Source of the DNA: Deferribacteres bacterium
GTDB lineage: Bacteria; Zhuqueibacterota; Zhuqueibacteria; Zhuqueibacterales; Geothermadaptataceae
DNA length: 64,000 nt
Assembly (NCBI GenBank): GCA_020633655.1
Contig: JACKDF010000006.1
Location: forward strand, 186,001 to 250,000
Direction: 5' to 3'
The position numbers and the translations under genes are program-made. This document shows, in pieces, positions 18,276 to 27,793 of this stretch. Under the pieces are notes generated by a model, which was not told the origin of the DNA, did no database searches, and saw nothing but the letters and a program-made list of their open reading frames with translations. The first letter of the stretch is position 1, and the number at the start of each line of letters is the position of its first letter.

Positions 18276-18545
18276 TTATTTTTCCTCAACGTAATCGGGT
18301 GGCAGCATCGAACCCTCGCCAAAAAAATATTTTTCCATTTCCTGATCGAGAAATTGCTGCGCTTTGGGATCTGCTAAATTCAGCCTGTATTCGTTGATAA
18401 TCATCACCTGGTGATCGAGCCACATTTTCCAGGCTGCTTTAGAAACATTTTCAAAAATTCGCTGACCCAATTCTCCGGGTTGCGGTACTTTCTCCAATGC
18501 TTCACTTTCTTTTCCTAATTTTACACAAAAAACTGTGCGAGACAT
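18276..18545 (-). CDS. YggX family Fe(II)-trafficking/oxidative damage protection protein
   Basis: Small cytoplasmic protein of the YggX family, linked in enterobacteria to iron trafficking and protection of iron-sulfur clusters. The match is visible along the whole length: MSRTVFCVKLGKE, PGELGQRIFENVSKAAW, MIINEYRLNL and QQFLDQEMEKYFFG. The conserved Cys is at residue 7. ATG at 18545 has AGAGGG upstream at good spacing; an in-frame ATG six codons earlier would overlap that site. The family is best known from proteobacteria, so finding it in a probable FCB genome is notable. Confidence 0.9.
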   Translation of the reverse strand: MSRTVFCVKLGKESEALEKVPQPGELGQRIFENVSKAAWKMWLDHQVMIINEYRLNLADPKAQQFLDQEMEKYFFGEGSMLPPDYVEEK

Positions 18546-18563
18546 AATACCCTCTTTCTTCAT

Positions 18564-18873
18564 TTTTCCAAAAAAATTCAGCCAATGTATTTAATTCATT
18601 CTCCAGTTTCAAGCCTTAATTCCCCGATTTCACATTTAATTAAGGTGGTTTTGAAGGGATGAATAAACAGTAATTCCTTCTAATTTTAAACTGGATACGA
18701 ATCCAAAGCAATTTCTTCCCCGATCATGCAGCGGTTTTTATTTGTTTTGTTCTGTTTAGCGAGAAAACTGTAACAAATTTGTGTTTTCAGCCGAAAATCT
18801 GAGAAGAGCCAAATGCAGAATTTCATGATTGTTATGGCAAAAAGTGCATTGGTCGTATTTGATGGAGATCTCG
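18564..18873. other. Leader region upstream of the giant repeat protein
   Basis: Gap of about 310 bases between divergent genes (yggX on the minus strand, repeat protein on the plus strand), so it must carry both promoters. It is AT-rich. I cannot pick a confident -35/-10 pair. GGAG at 18864-18867 is the ribosome-binding site for the ATG at 18874. Confidence 0.4.
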
Positions 18874-21800
18874 ATGATAAACACAAGTAAATATATTTTG
18901 GCTGCTTTTTTTTGTTGTTTTGGCCTCCAACTGAGTCCGGTTCTAGGAAAAGAAAACACCGACAAACGCAAAATTGATCCCGCGGATTCATTATTGGTTC
19001 AGCGGTACACCAAAGTCACGCAAGCAGCATTGAGTTGTTCGCTGAATGTTGTGTCTCCGAAAAACCGGGAAGTGACATGTCGGGATAGCATTCTCGTGGT
19101 TGCAGAAGCAAAAACATACGGTGGGGTTGAACCGATATCAGCTTACTGCACAGTAAACGGGAAAGTTGTTCCCCTTGTTCAGGATACGCTTCGACTCATG
19201 GTGCCATTACCAGACGAAGAAAATCGAATCGGTCTACACTGTATTTTTACAGATGCCCAGGGCGATGTGAAACAATGCGCCGATACAGTGGTTGTTGAAA
19301 AATGCACATCCCTCACGAGCAGCGCGGTTATAATTTCTCCACAGTACAATGCCTCTATCTGCGCGGACAGTGTGGATGTGGTTGTCGTCGCAATGGCGCA
19401 AGGGGGTGTTCAACCATTAAACGCAGAGTGTTACATAAACGGATTTCCAGCGTATGTGGATGGTGACACCATGCGTGCGCGCATTGAGATGAATGGGGCA
19501 AAACCAATCATTGGAGCGACATGCATTTTTACCGATGCTGAGGGCAACCGCAGTGATGCGACGGATATTATTCTCATTAATAAATGTGATCCGCTGCGAA
19601 GTTCAGTGAGCATTGTTTCTCCTATATCGGGTACCATGGCGTGCGGAGAAAATATCGATGTTGTTGCTGTTGTGAACGTCGAAGGTGGCGTACAACCAAT
19701 AACGGGACAGTGCACAATAAATAATGTCGATGTTGCACTGGAGGGGGACACTTTGCGTGCAACCGTGCCTTTGATCGCAAACAGTGATTTTATTGGTGTG
19801 CATTGCATTTTTACCGATGCGTATGGGAATATTCACCAAAGTGCGGACACTGTTTCCGTAGAGCTCTGTTCACCGCTGGAGGCTGAATTAATAATTCTGA
19901 GTCCACAAAACAGGGCTGTGGTATGCGAGGACAGTGTTCTGGTGACAGCAATCCATACTATTCAAGGCGGTTTACAGCCTTATGCCCTATCGAGTTTGGT
20001 TAATGCAATCCCCGCGACAATTCATGGCGATACGGTGCAAGCAATGCTGCCATTGCAGCACGGCACGACGTTTATCGGCATACACAGTATAATTACCGAT
20101 GCAGCTGGAAATGTCACGCAGGTGGCGGATACACTGTACATTGAAAAATGTGCACCAATGCAAAGCACAATGGAGATAGTCTGGCCGACGAATGAATCTT
20201 CCATTTGCGATGATAGCATTGAAGTTGTTGCGTTGTTTCATGTCAGCGGAGGGATCGAACCAATCAACGCAGAGGGAGCGGTCAATGGTGTGCCTGCAAT
20301 TATTTCCAACGATACACTGCGTGCAAAAATAGCACTTAACGCTCCGTCGAATCTCATTGCAGCTTATGCGGTTTTTTCTGATGCCAATGGCCGGCAATCT
20401 TTCAGCTCGGATGTATCCACTCTGTTCAAATGTGATAATTTTCATGCAAGCCTTGCGATTGTTTCACCTGCATCAGGGGAAACGATTTGCTCGGACAGCG
20501 TAACTGTCACAGCGCTCGCAACATTTACAGGCGGCGAACATCCAATATCGGCAAATTGCACGATTAATGGCGTGCCCGCGAACTTTTCGAAGGATACCTT
20601 AAGCGCTACGATACCACTTTTACCACAATCAACGTTCATTGGTGTACATGCAATTTTTACGGAAGCATCTGGCAGTATAAGCCAGGCCGCGGACACGCTC
20701 ACCGTTTTCTCATGTGTTCAAGATGATTTTACAGGTGAGGTGGTTATTCTGGTACCAAACAGCGGTGAGAAAATATGCGACGATAGTGTGCGTGTTGTTG
20801 CGCTGGCAACGAGCACCGGTGGCGATGGTGCGATTGCACGCCAATGCACTATCAATGGAATCCCTGCTGTCGTTTTAGGTGACACCATCAGTGCCACTAT
20901 TGCCATGCTTCCGGATAGCGCTACATTTATTGGTGTCCACTGCTTGTTTATCGATGCTGGCGGGCGAATTACGCAGAGTGCGGATACGGCTACCGTATGG
21001 AGCTGTGGCGATACCTTTCGTGGCCAGGTGACCTTGCTGTCGCCGCGAAGCGGGCAAGTATTCAGTACGGATAGCATCCTTGTTTCTGCTCATGTTACAT
21101 GGAATGGTGGTGCAATCCCCGTGGATGTACAGACACGAATTAACGGCCGAATGGCAACGACCGTAAAGGATACTGTCCGGATTTGGGTGCCGCTCTACCA
21201 GGGAAACAATTTCATCGGTGTGCACAGCATTTTTACGGATGCGGAGGGCAATGTCACTCAGGCGGCGGATACCGCGACGGTATTTCGCAACGGATTTTCG
21301 AGCCAAATCGTCATTGTTTCGCCTAGAGACAGCAGCATGATTTGTCACTACGATTCAATCGATGTCAGTGGATTTATCAGCGTTGCCGGTGCTGCTGGTC
21401 CGGTTCGTGTGCAATATGCAGTCAATGGGCAATGGTTTGAGGGAGCACGGGGAGACTTCGTTGCCAGAATAGCAATGCATCGTGGGTGGATGCCAATAAT
21501 TGCTACTTGTACGGTGACCGATAGTGCTGGACTTGCCTTCACAAGCTATGATTCGATTAAAGTCTTTTTCGATAAAACGCCACCGCGGGCAGAGATCAAC
21601 TTTGAAAACCTGCCCGAGATTAGCGGATATGTCTGGGATGATGAAAGTGGTATCGAATGGATCAGAATGGTAAGTCAGAAAAATGTTAATGTCGTTTTTG
21701 ACGATTTTGATCCGGGTACGAAAAAAGTCAATTTTCACAGCATACCTATTGATGTAAATGAGCCGAGCAGTTTTACTTTTAAAGTGAAGAATCAGGCAGG

Positions 21801-22482
21801 CTGCTACACTGAAGTTGACCCCATATATTTGCAGTTATCTCCCGATGGCGGCATGCGAACGCACAAATTCAAGCTGCCACCACAAGACCGCTATATGCGA
21901 ATTGAGAACAAAGGAATTGAGCGCATTACTTTGCAGATAAATGAGCAGCCCATTCACCTGTTGACTGATGTAAGCAGAAATTATGGATCCGGAGCGGTTT
22001 ACCAGATGCCGCAGTACGGCCGGTTGGCTATTGATATCCATCGCTTTTTGGGGCGTGATTCCAGCGCATTTGTACTGGTTTGTGAAGGCCCTGTGGGATC
22101 GATGGCGGATTTTCTCATTGCGGATGTGCCCACTGATCAGGTCGTTACTGAAATTAAGGAAGACCATTTTCCGGAATTAACGCTCCCGCGAAATTTTGCT
22201 TTAGCACAGAACTACCCAAACCCATTTAATGCAGAGACGGTTATCGAATACAGTCTGCCGGAAATGGCTGAAGTCTCAGTGACGATTTATAATCTTCGTG
22301 GACAAGAAATCAACACCCTCGTTGATAAACTACAGCAATCAGGTTCGCATCGAATTCATTGGGATGGCCGTGATAAGACCGGGCGAATTGCCGCCAGTGG
22401 AATCTATATTTATGCAATTCGAGCAAAATCGATAACACACAAGCGCTGGTACGCAACCAAAAAGTTGAATCTCCTGCGTTGA
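18874..22482 (+). CDS. Giant secreted repeat protein with C-terminal sorting/FlgD-like domain
   Basis: Predicted secreted or surface protein of about 1202 residues. A signal peptide (YILAAFFCCFGLQLSPVLG) is followed by eight clear tandem repeats of about 94 residues plus a ninth diverged one. Each repeat runs through ISP, C-x-DS, GG-x-P, a TING or VNG turn, DT, IGVH-IFTDA-GN and ADT, and looks like an Ig- or cadherin-like beta-sandwich. A non-repeat beta-rich section follows. The last ~95 residues form a T9SS-type-A/FlgD-like Ig domain with NYPNPFN, VTIYNLRGQ and SGIYIYAIRA. That tail is typical of FCB bacteria and marks export and anchoring. ATG 18874 has GGAG six bases upstream; frames opening earlier lack one. 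Ligand unknown. Confidence 0.85.
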   Translation: MINTSKYILAAFFCCFGLQLSPVLGKENTDKRKIDPADSLLVQRYTKVTQAALSCSLNVVSPKNREVTCRDSILVVAEAKTYGGVEPISAYCTVNGKVVPLVQDTLRLMVPLPDEENRIGLHCIFTDAQGDVKQCADTVVVEKCTSLTSSAVIISPQYNASICADSVDVVVVAMAQGGVQPLNAECYINGFPAYVDGDTMRARIEMNGAKPIIGATCIFTDAEGNRSDATDIILINKCDPLRSSVSIVSPISGTMACGENIDVVAVVNVEGGVQPITGQCTINNVDVALEGDTLRATVPLIANSDFIGVHCIFTDAYGNIHQSADTVSVELCSPLEAELIILSPQNRAVVCEDSVLVTAIHTIQGGLQPYALSSLVNAIPATIHGDTVQAMLPLQHGTTFIGIHSIITDAAGNVTQVADTLYIEKCAPMQSTMEIVWPTNESSICDDSIEVVALFHVSGGIEPINAEGAVNGVPAIISNDTLRAKIALNAPSNLIAAYAVFSDANGRQSFSSDVSTLFKCDNFHASLAIVSPASGETICSDSVTVTALATFTGGEHPISANCTINGVPANFSKDTLSATIPLLPQSTFIGVHAIFTEASGSISQAADTLTVFSCVQDDFTGEVVILVPNSGEKICDDSVRVVALATSTGGDGAIARQCTINGIPAVVLGDTISATIAMLPDSATFIGVHCLFIDAGGRITQSADTATVWSCGDTFRGQVTLLSPRSGQVFSTDSILVSAHVTWNGGAIPVDVQTRINGRMATTVKDTVRIWVPLYQGNNFIGVHSIFTDAEGNVTQAADTATVFRNGFSSQIVIVSPRDSSMICHYDSIDVSGFISVAGAAGPVRVQYAVNGQWFEGARGDFVARIAMHRGWMPIIATCTVTDSAGLAFTSYDSIKVFFDKTPPRAEINFENLPEISGYVWDDESGIEWIRMVSQKNVNVVFDDFDPGTKKVNFHSIPIDVNEPSSFTFKVKNQAGCYTEVDPIYLQLSPDGGMRTHKFKLPPQDRYMRIENKGIERITLQINEQPIHLLTDVSRNYGSGAVYQMPQYGRLAIDIHRFLGRDSSAFVLVCEGPVGSMADFLIADVPTDQVVTEIKEDHFPELTLPRNFALAQNYPNPFNAETVIEYSLPEMAEVSVTIYNLRGQEINTLVDKLQQSGSHRIHWDGRDKTGRIAASGIYIYAIRAKSITHKRWYATKKLNLLR
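19024..21570 (+). repeat. Nine tandem ~94-codon protein repeats
   Basis: In-frame repeats inside the giant protein. Cysteine positions (C-DS, C-ING, H-C-IF and a terminal C) are all four present in repeats 1, 2, 3 and 7. Repeats 4 and 5 lack the middle two, repeat 6 lacks the third, repeat 8 lacks all four and repeat 9 keeps two. DNA identity between units is low, so the duplication is old or the units are under diversifying selection. Confidence 0.85.
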
Positions 22483-22525
22483 CAAGTTTATATTTGAACT
22501 TGTATTCAAACCGATATCCCAAAAC

Positions 22526-22555
22526 TCCTCCGGGGTTTTCCATAATTCCGGAGGA
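22526..22555. terminator. Hairpin after the repeat-protein gene
   Basis: TCCTCCGG / CCGGAGGA, perfect eight-base arms with a 14-base loop, 43 bases after the stop. There is no good T run, so this is a possible terminator only. Confidence 0.4.
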
Positions 22556-22763
22556 AAATTCGACGACTCTGGCTTCCGCAAAGCCAAAATATATTTCCAA
22601 TCACCAAACATTATATTTCTTGCTTTAATCCTCGATTCTCCTAATTTGGCATAAATCCATACTTAAACTCCTGGCGTCAGCAAGCAACCTGTGCGCGAGT
22701 TTTCAGAAAATGTGAATCCGCCGAACGAGATAAATGTCATTTAAAAATGATTAACGAAGGCCT

Positions 22764-23537
22764 ATGTTTCCTCCATTTCTTGTAAAGAGCTTCGTTGCCG
22801 GTATCATTGCGAGTTTTGCTTGCGGCTTAGGTGCCCTGCTGTTGCTGATTCGTGGCGTTGATCCGGAAAAACATACAGGAATCGCTTATGCAGCTGCTGG
22901 TGGTCTCATGTTCGCTGCCTCTGTCTACAATCTGATTCTCCCCGGTCTCTCCCTTGCATCCACGGAAATTACCCTCGATCAGGCCATTCCTGTAATTACA
23001 GGTATTTTGCTGGGGGCTCTCTTTTTATCACAGGTTAATCGTTATTTATCCCCGGAAAGAATGGAGAATTCCAGCTGGAAAAGATTTGGCAACAAGGCAC
23101 AAATTCTCATTTTTGTTGCAATGTTTATTCACAGCATTCCAGAAGGTGTTGCTGTCGGCGTCGGTTATTCCTCGGAAACTGTTTATTCGAATAATCTCGG
23201 CGATTACATCGCATTGGCCATTGCATTGCATAACATTCCTGAGGGACTTGCCGTTGCCGTGCCTTTGCGTGCCACCGGCTCCTCCATCAATCGTTGTTAT
23301 TGGATGGCCTTCCTGACAAGCCTGCCACAACCCATCGCTGCGATTCCTGCAGCTTATATTTCCTGGCTGTTCAAACCGCTTATGCCGTTGTTAATGGGAT
23401 TTGCTGCTGGAGCAATGATTTTCCTCATCATTCTCGAACTCATTCCGGAATCTCTCAATGTTACATCACCACTAAAGGCGGCCTGGTCCTTCACTATCGG
23501 TTTTTGTGGAATGATCCTTATTCAATTGGTTCTCTAA
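22764..23537 (+). CDS. ZIP family divalent metal transporter
   Basis: Inner-membrane ZIP permease (ZupT-like) importing zinc or related divalent cations. Eight hydrophobic segments are visible. The two metal-binding helices carry HSIPEGVAVGVG and ALHNIPEGLAVAVP, the defining ZIP motifs. The His-rich loop common in eukaryotic relatives is short here. The length of 257 residues matches bacterial ZIP proteins. It appears monocistronic, between the repeat protein and formate-THF ligase. Confidence 0.93.
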   Translation: MFPPFLVKSFVAGIIASFACGLGALLLLIRGVDPEKHTGIAYAAAGGLMFAASVYNLILPGLSLASTEITLDQAIPVITGILLGALFLSQVNRYLSPERMENSSWKRFGNKAQILIFVAMFIHSIPEGVAVGVGYSSETVYSNNLGDYIALAIALHNIPEGLAVAVPLRATGSSINRCYWMAFLTSLPQPIAAIPAAYISWLFKPLMPLLMGFAAGAMIFLIILELIPESLNVTSPLKAAWSFTIGFCGMILIQLVL

Positions 23538-23810
23538 TCCTGACTTTCAGGATTGCTGCAATTTCACAAATTTCACGCCTGTTTCCCTTCATAAAATCCT
23601 GTCTCAGACGAGTTATTTCTAATAATCCGGCATATACTTTTTGCCAATTTGGAGAAAGATTTGTATCATTAATGATTGTGGAAAAAATTGTATCATCCTA
23701 TGCAATTTAAATCAAATTATGGTTGGTTGATTGTGTCTGCGTCCATCGAAAATGGCTAAAATTCGAAAGGACGACATGCACGATCGGGAAAATTTACAGG
23801 AGCAGGTATT

Positions 23811-25478
23811 ATGAAATCGAGTATTGAAATTGCCCAAAATGCGGAACTCCTCAACATTCATGCGATTACGGAAAAATTGGGGCTCACAGATGATGATTTC
23901 GATTCGTATGGAAAATATACGGGAAAGATTCGACTCAATACCCTGGACAAGCTCAGAGGCAAAAAGAACGGTAAGCTCATTCTCGTAACAGCAATGACAC
24001 CGACACGTTTTGGTGAAGGCAAAACCTTAACGACTGTTGGACTGGGACAGGCTCTGGAAAAAATCGGCAAAAAAGGCGTCATCGCACTACGCGAACCGTC
24101 CCTTGGCCCGGTTTTCGGAATAAAAGGCGGTGCAGCTGGGGGTGGCTACTCACAGGTCCTGCCCATGGCCGATATCAATTTGCATTTCACGGGTGATATC
24201 CACGCAATAACCGCGGCGCACAACTTGCTTTCCGCTATGCTTGATGCCCATTTGCTGCACGGTAATGAGTTGGGCATCAATCCAACGGATGTACAGTGGA
24301 AACGGGCCATGGACATGAATGACCGGGCATTGCGCAATATCGTTATCGGATTGGGAGGACCGGTGCACGGTGTACCGCGCGAATCGGGCTTCGTCATTAC
24401 CGCGGCTTCGGAAGTCATGGCGATTCTTGCATTGGCAACGTCCCGCAAAGATTTCAAGGAACGGCTCGGAAATATCGTGCTCGGATACAAACACAACGGT
24501 GAAGTCGTGCGTGCAAGCGAATTAAAAGCGGACAATGCCATGGCACTGCTGCTGGATAAAGCACTAATGCCAAACGTCGTTCAAACAATTGAACACACTC
24601 CGGCACTCATTCATGCGGGTCCATTTGCCAACATTGCCCATGGTACAAATAGCGTAATCGCGGACAAACTTGCGTTGAAATTGGCAGATTACGTGGTTAC
24701 GGAAGCTGGATTTGGTGCTGATCTCGGTGCGGAGAAATTTTTCGATATCGTTTGTCGGCAATCGGGTATGTTTCCGTCTGCGGTGGTTGTCGTGTCGACA
24801 TGCCGGGCGATTCGCTGGCATGGTGGACTGGAGCCTGAAATGGCGTTCGATAAAGCGAAATTCAAACTTGGCTTAAACAATATTCAGGCACATGTGCGCA
24901 ACATGAAAAAATACGGTATTCCGGTCATCGTTGCTATAAACCGTTTCCCCGACGACACCGAGTGGGAAATCGAACAAGTGAAAAACATGGCTGCTGAGAA
25001 CGGTGTCGAATGCGAACCGCACGACGCTTTTTATCGCGGTGGTGAAGGTGCAATGGCGCTGGCGGAGAAAGTCGTCGCCAAGGCTGATGAAAATCCAAAT
25101 CCTGCAGCGAAATTTCTCTACGAATTGAATCAGCCAATCGAAGAGAAGGTGGAAAAAATCGCTACAGAAATTTATGGCGCGGACGGCGTCACCTTCAGTC
25201 CTGCTGCGAAGAAAAAACTGGCGCAGTACAAGTCCCTCGGATTTGGTGATCTGCCGGTGTGCATCGCAAAAACGCAGGCCAGTCTCTCCGATAAAACACC
25301 ATTGCGCAACACCCCCAAAGGCTGGACACTCGATGTCACCGATGCCTCGCTTTCGGCGGGTGCCGGTTTTATCGTCATCATCTGCGGTAGCATGATGCTC
25401 ATGCCAGGGCTTGGCAAAGTCCCCGCTGCGGTGAACATGAATATTGATGAGGATGGGGTGATAACGGGATTGTTTTAA
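23811..25478 (+). CDS. fhs: Formate-tetrahydrofolate ligase
   Basis: Cytoplasmic enzyme making 10-formyl-THF from formate, THF and ATP in one-carbon metabolism. The P-loop TPTRFGEGKTLTTVGL and the signature GIKGGAAGGGYSQVLPM are both intact, and the length of 555 residues is the usual size. AGGAG lies near the ATG at 23811. No folD or glycine-cleavage gene is adjacent. The upstream 273 bases show no riboswitch that I can recognise. A long hairpin follows the stop. Confidence 0.97.
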   Translation: MKSSIEIAQNAELLNIHAITEKLGLTDDDFDSYGKYTGKIRLNTLDKLRGKKNGKLILVTAMTPTRFGEGKTLTTVGLGQALEKIGKKGVIALREPSLGPVFGIKGGAAGGGYSQVLPMADINLHFTGDIHAITAAHNLLSAMLDAHLLHGNELGINPTDVQWKRAMDMNDRALRNIVIGLGGPVHGVPRESGFVITAASEVMAILALATSRKDFKERLGNIVLGYKHNGEVVRASELKADNAMALLLDKALMPNVVQTIEHTPALIHAGPFANIAHGTNSVIADKLALKLADYVVTEAGFGADLGAEKFFDIVCRQSGMFPSAVVVVSTCRAIRWHGGLEPEMAFDKAKFKLGLNNIQAHVRNMKKYGIPVIVAINRFPDDTEWEIEQVKNMAAENGVECEPHDAFYRGGEGAMALAEKVVAKADENPNPAAKFLYELNQPIEEKVEKIATEIYGADGVTFSPAAKKKLAQYKSLGFGDLPVCIAKTQASLSDKTPLRNTPKGWTLDVTDASLSAGAGFIVIICGSMMLMPGLGKVPAAVNMNIDEDGVITGLF

Positions 25479-25480
25479 GA

Positions 25481-25526
25481 TGTTTGGAAGATGGTTCAGG
25501 GGATATCTTGAACCATCTTCTAAACA
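25481..25526. terminator. Bidirectional hairpin between convergent fhs and TrmH-like genes
   Basis: Arms TGTTTGGAAGATGGTTCA (25481-25498) and TGAACCATCTTCTAAACA (25509-25526) pair over 18 bases with one G-T pair and a ten-base loop. It lies in the 63 bases between convergent stops. There is no long T run on either side. Confidence 0.7.
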
Positions 25527-25541
25527 AAATGCAATCGTAAT

Positions 25542-26318
25542 CTAAAGTTTCCGGCGTTGCAAAATCGCTTCGTAGACAATGAGCGCTAATGAGACAGACA
25601 CATTTAATGAATTCACTTTGCCAGCCATTGGAATGACGATACGCTCCTCCGCATTTGACAGCCAGAAATCCGAAAGCCCCTCACTTTCCGTTCCCACAGC
25701 TACAGCAATCGGCTTGCAAAGATCCACATCCGCATAAATCGTTGAAGCGGAGGGAGTTGCGGCCAAAACAGAAATGTTGTGATTTCGCAGCCAACGCAAC
25801 GCCTCTTCATTCTCCATTTCAAAAAGTGGCACACTGAAAATGGTGCCGCGACTGGCGCGCACCACATTCGGACTCCAGACATCCACTCGACGATCGCAGA
25901 TAAACACCGCATTGGCGCCGACTGCGTCGGCGGTTCGCAGAATAACGCCAAGATTGCCTGGCTTTTCCACCGATTCGGCAATGATGAATAGCGGTGCGGC
26001 GGGTAGATTGAGTGCGTCTGGCGACGATTGAGGGATTGGAAAGAGTGCCAGCCAACCATCCGGATGCTGGCGGTAAGCCATCTTTTCAAAAACCGCTTTG
26101 CTCACGGTAATAGCATGACTGTTAAGTCCCGGCAGTTCGCGACTGGTTAAATCCGGTGCGCAAAAAACCGATTCGGGCAAATGGCCGGCTTGCATTGCCA
26201 GGGTAATTTCATCAAAACCTTCCACAACCATGAGCTGATCATTTTGGCGTTGGCGCTTATTATTGTGGAGCTTGATCACCCGTTTAACGGTCGGGTTTTG
26301 TGTGCTTGTTATGTGCAT
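25542..26318 (-). CDS. TrmH/SpoU family RNA 2'-O-methyltransferase
   Basis: SAM-dependent methyltransferase of the SPOUT class acting on tRNA or 23S rRNA ribose. An N-terminal RNA-binding domain (about 1-95, starting with ITSTQNPTVKRVIKL) precedes the knotted catalytic domain. Its motifs are visible: motif 1 ESVEKPGNLGVILRTADA, motif 2 VAVGTESEGLSDFW and motif 3 IPMAGKVNSLNVSVSLAL. This layout resembles RlmB/TsnR-like rRNA enzymes, but the exact target nucleotide cannot be read. It lies 93 bases after the DUF4143 ATPase gene on the same strand. Confidence 0.92.
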   Translation of the reverse strand: MHITSTQNPTVKRVIKLHNNKRQRQNDQLMVVEGFDEITLAMQAGHLPESVFCAPDLTSRELPGLNSHAITVSKAVFEKMAYRQHPDGWLALFPIPQSSPDALNLPAAPLFIIAESVEKPGNLGVILRTADAVGANAVFICDRRVDVWSPNVVRASRGTIFSVPLFEMENEEALRWLRNHNISVLAATPSASTIYADVDLCKPIAVAVGTESEGLSDFWLSNAEERIVIPMAGKVNSLNVSVSLALIVYEAILQRRKL

Positions 26319-26411
26319 ATATTCAATTGTTTGTGCTGATTTCAGATGGACATGGATAAATCTTTAAGCCATGGAGACCGCAGCCCCAAGTGATGTATAG
26401 ACTCAGCGAAT

Positions 26412-27575
26412 TCATCGATCAAAATTCAAAGCTAAATCTCGCCACGGCACAAACTTTACCTCCCGGTAATTCTGCTCACTTTCCCCGGCGTATATAACGA
26501 ACGACTTCTCAACTTCATCGCCAAACAGTTTTTTAAAATGAAAGATGGCGTGTGCAAAATCCGTGTTTGGCGTCTGCGAAGATTTGATTTCTATCGGCAT
26601 CAGAGATAAAGCGTTTTCGGCGACGAGATCAATTTCATTGCCTGTGCGATCTCGGTAGAAATAAAGATTCGAGGATTTGGCGTCATTAAATCGTCCTTTT
26701 AACAATTCCAAAACCACAAAGTTTTCAAACAAATTGCCGCGCAACGGGTGCGCCTGCATCTGTTTGCCATTTTCGATGCCCAACAAATAAGCGGCAAGAC
26801 CGACATCGTAAAAATAAATCTTGGGCGTTTTGATAAGCCTTTTGCCGATGTTGCGGAAAAATGGTGGCAATAGAAAGACGATATAACTGGCTTCCAGTAA
26901 AGAAATCCACTTGCGCACCGTGGGTCCGGAAATGCCGACATCGTTGCCCAGGCTTTCATAATTTAACAATTGCCCCACCCGCGCCGCTGTCAACCGGACG
27001 AATTTTTCAAACCGATGCAAATTTTCGATTTGGCTGAGTTGGCGCAAATCGCGCTGCACATAGGTTTCAAAATAATTCATAAAAAAGAAATGTGGGTCCA
27101 ATCTCTCCTTGTGCAGACGGGGATAAAAACCACTCATCAGCAGTTCGTCCAGCGACGTGAGTTTTTTCCATTTTTCCAGTTCACTTAAACTAAACGGAAG
27201 GAGTTTTACAAGTGCGGTTCTTCCAGCGAGAGATTGACGGATAGATTGAGAAATTTCAAATTTTTGGCTGCCAGTTAAAATGAACACACCGTTTCGTGAC
27301 TGTGCATCCACTATAGATTGAATATAGGACGGCAATTCCGGCGTCCTTTGAATTTCATCCAAAATTGCACCATCAGGGAATTTGCTTAGAAATCCCCGCG
27401 GATCTTCAATGGCCAGCAGCCGCTGGTCCGGCTCTTCCAAATTGGCATAATCCATTTTTGGAAAACACATTTTTGCCAGTGTAGTTTTTCCGGATTGCCT
27501 CGGCCCGGTGATGGTGATAATCGGGTAGCGACGCGAAAATTCGATGCATTTTTTTTGTAATTCACGGGTGATCAT
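26412..27575 (-). CDS. AAA_14/DUF4143 ATP-binding protein
   Basis: P-loop ATPase of the widespread AAA_14 plus DUF4143 family. Walker A is GPRQSGKTTL (about 24-33) and Walker B is DGAILDEIQ (about 68-76); FILTGSQKFEISQSI carries the sensor region. The C-terminal DUF4143 part (about 200-385) has NLFENFVVLELLKGR and YYRDRTGNEIDLV-like residues (here FYRDRTGNEIDLV), a PD-(D/E)XK-like nuclease fold in which D of EIDLV and E-I-K of PIEIKSSQ are kept. Genes of this family are often scattered and mobile; role unknown, though toxin- or defence-like functions have been suggested. Confidence 0.88.
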   Translation of the reverse strand: MITRELQKKCIEFSRRYPIITITGPRQSGKTTLAKMCFPKMDYANLEEPDQRLLAIEDPRGFLSKFPDGAILDEIQRTPELPSYIQSIVDAQSRNGVFILTGSQKFEISQSIRQSLAGRTALVKLLPFSLSELEKWKKLTSLDELLMSGFYPRLHKERLDPHFFFMNYFETYVQRDLRQLSQIENLHRFEKFVRLTAARVGQLLNYESLGNDVGISGPTVRKWISLLEASYIVFLLPPFFRNIGKRLIKTPKIYFYDVGLAAYLLGIENGKQMQAHPLRGNLFENFVVLELLKGRFNDAKSSNLYFYRDRTGNEIDLVAENALSLMPIEIKSSQTPNTDFAHAIFHFKKLFGDEVEKSFVIYAGESEQNYREVKFVPWRDLALNFDR

Positions 27576-27793
27576 AGTGACAAGATAATGTTTGCTAATT
27601 CAAAGTCAAGGTTTAGATTAGCAGATAAACAACTTTAAACCAAAGAGAAAAAATAGTAGTTTTTCTAAGTTTCCACTCACAGCTACAGAGACCGTCGCTG
27701 CGAGTATTTTCGTCATTTCTTGCAAATTAGGAATTGGATTCCTAATTTATCAGCCAATTTTTATAACCCCGATTTTATGCAATAGGTTTATTA

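Noticed and set aside
23538..23810. Possible THF or other riboswitch before formate-THF ligase
   Set aside because: I could not build a conserved aptamer-like structure; only a short hairpin at 23536-23554 next to the ZIP stop.
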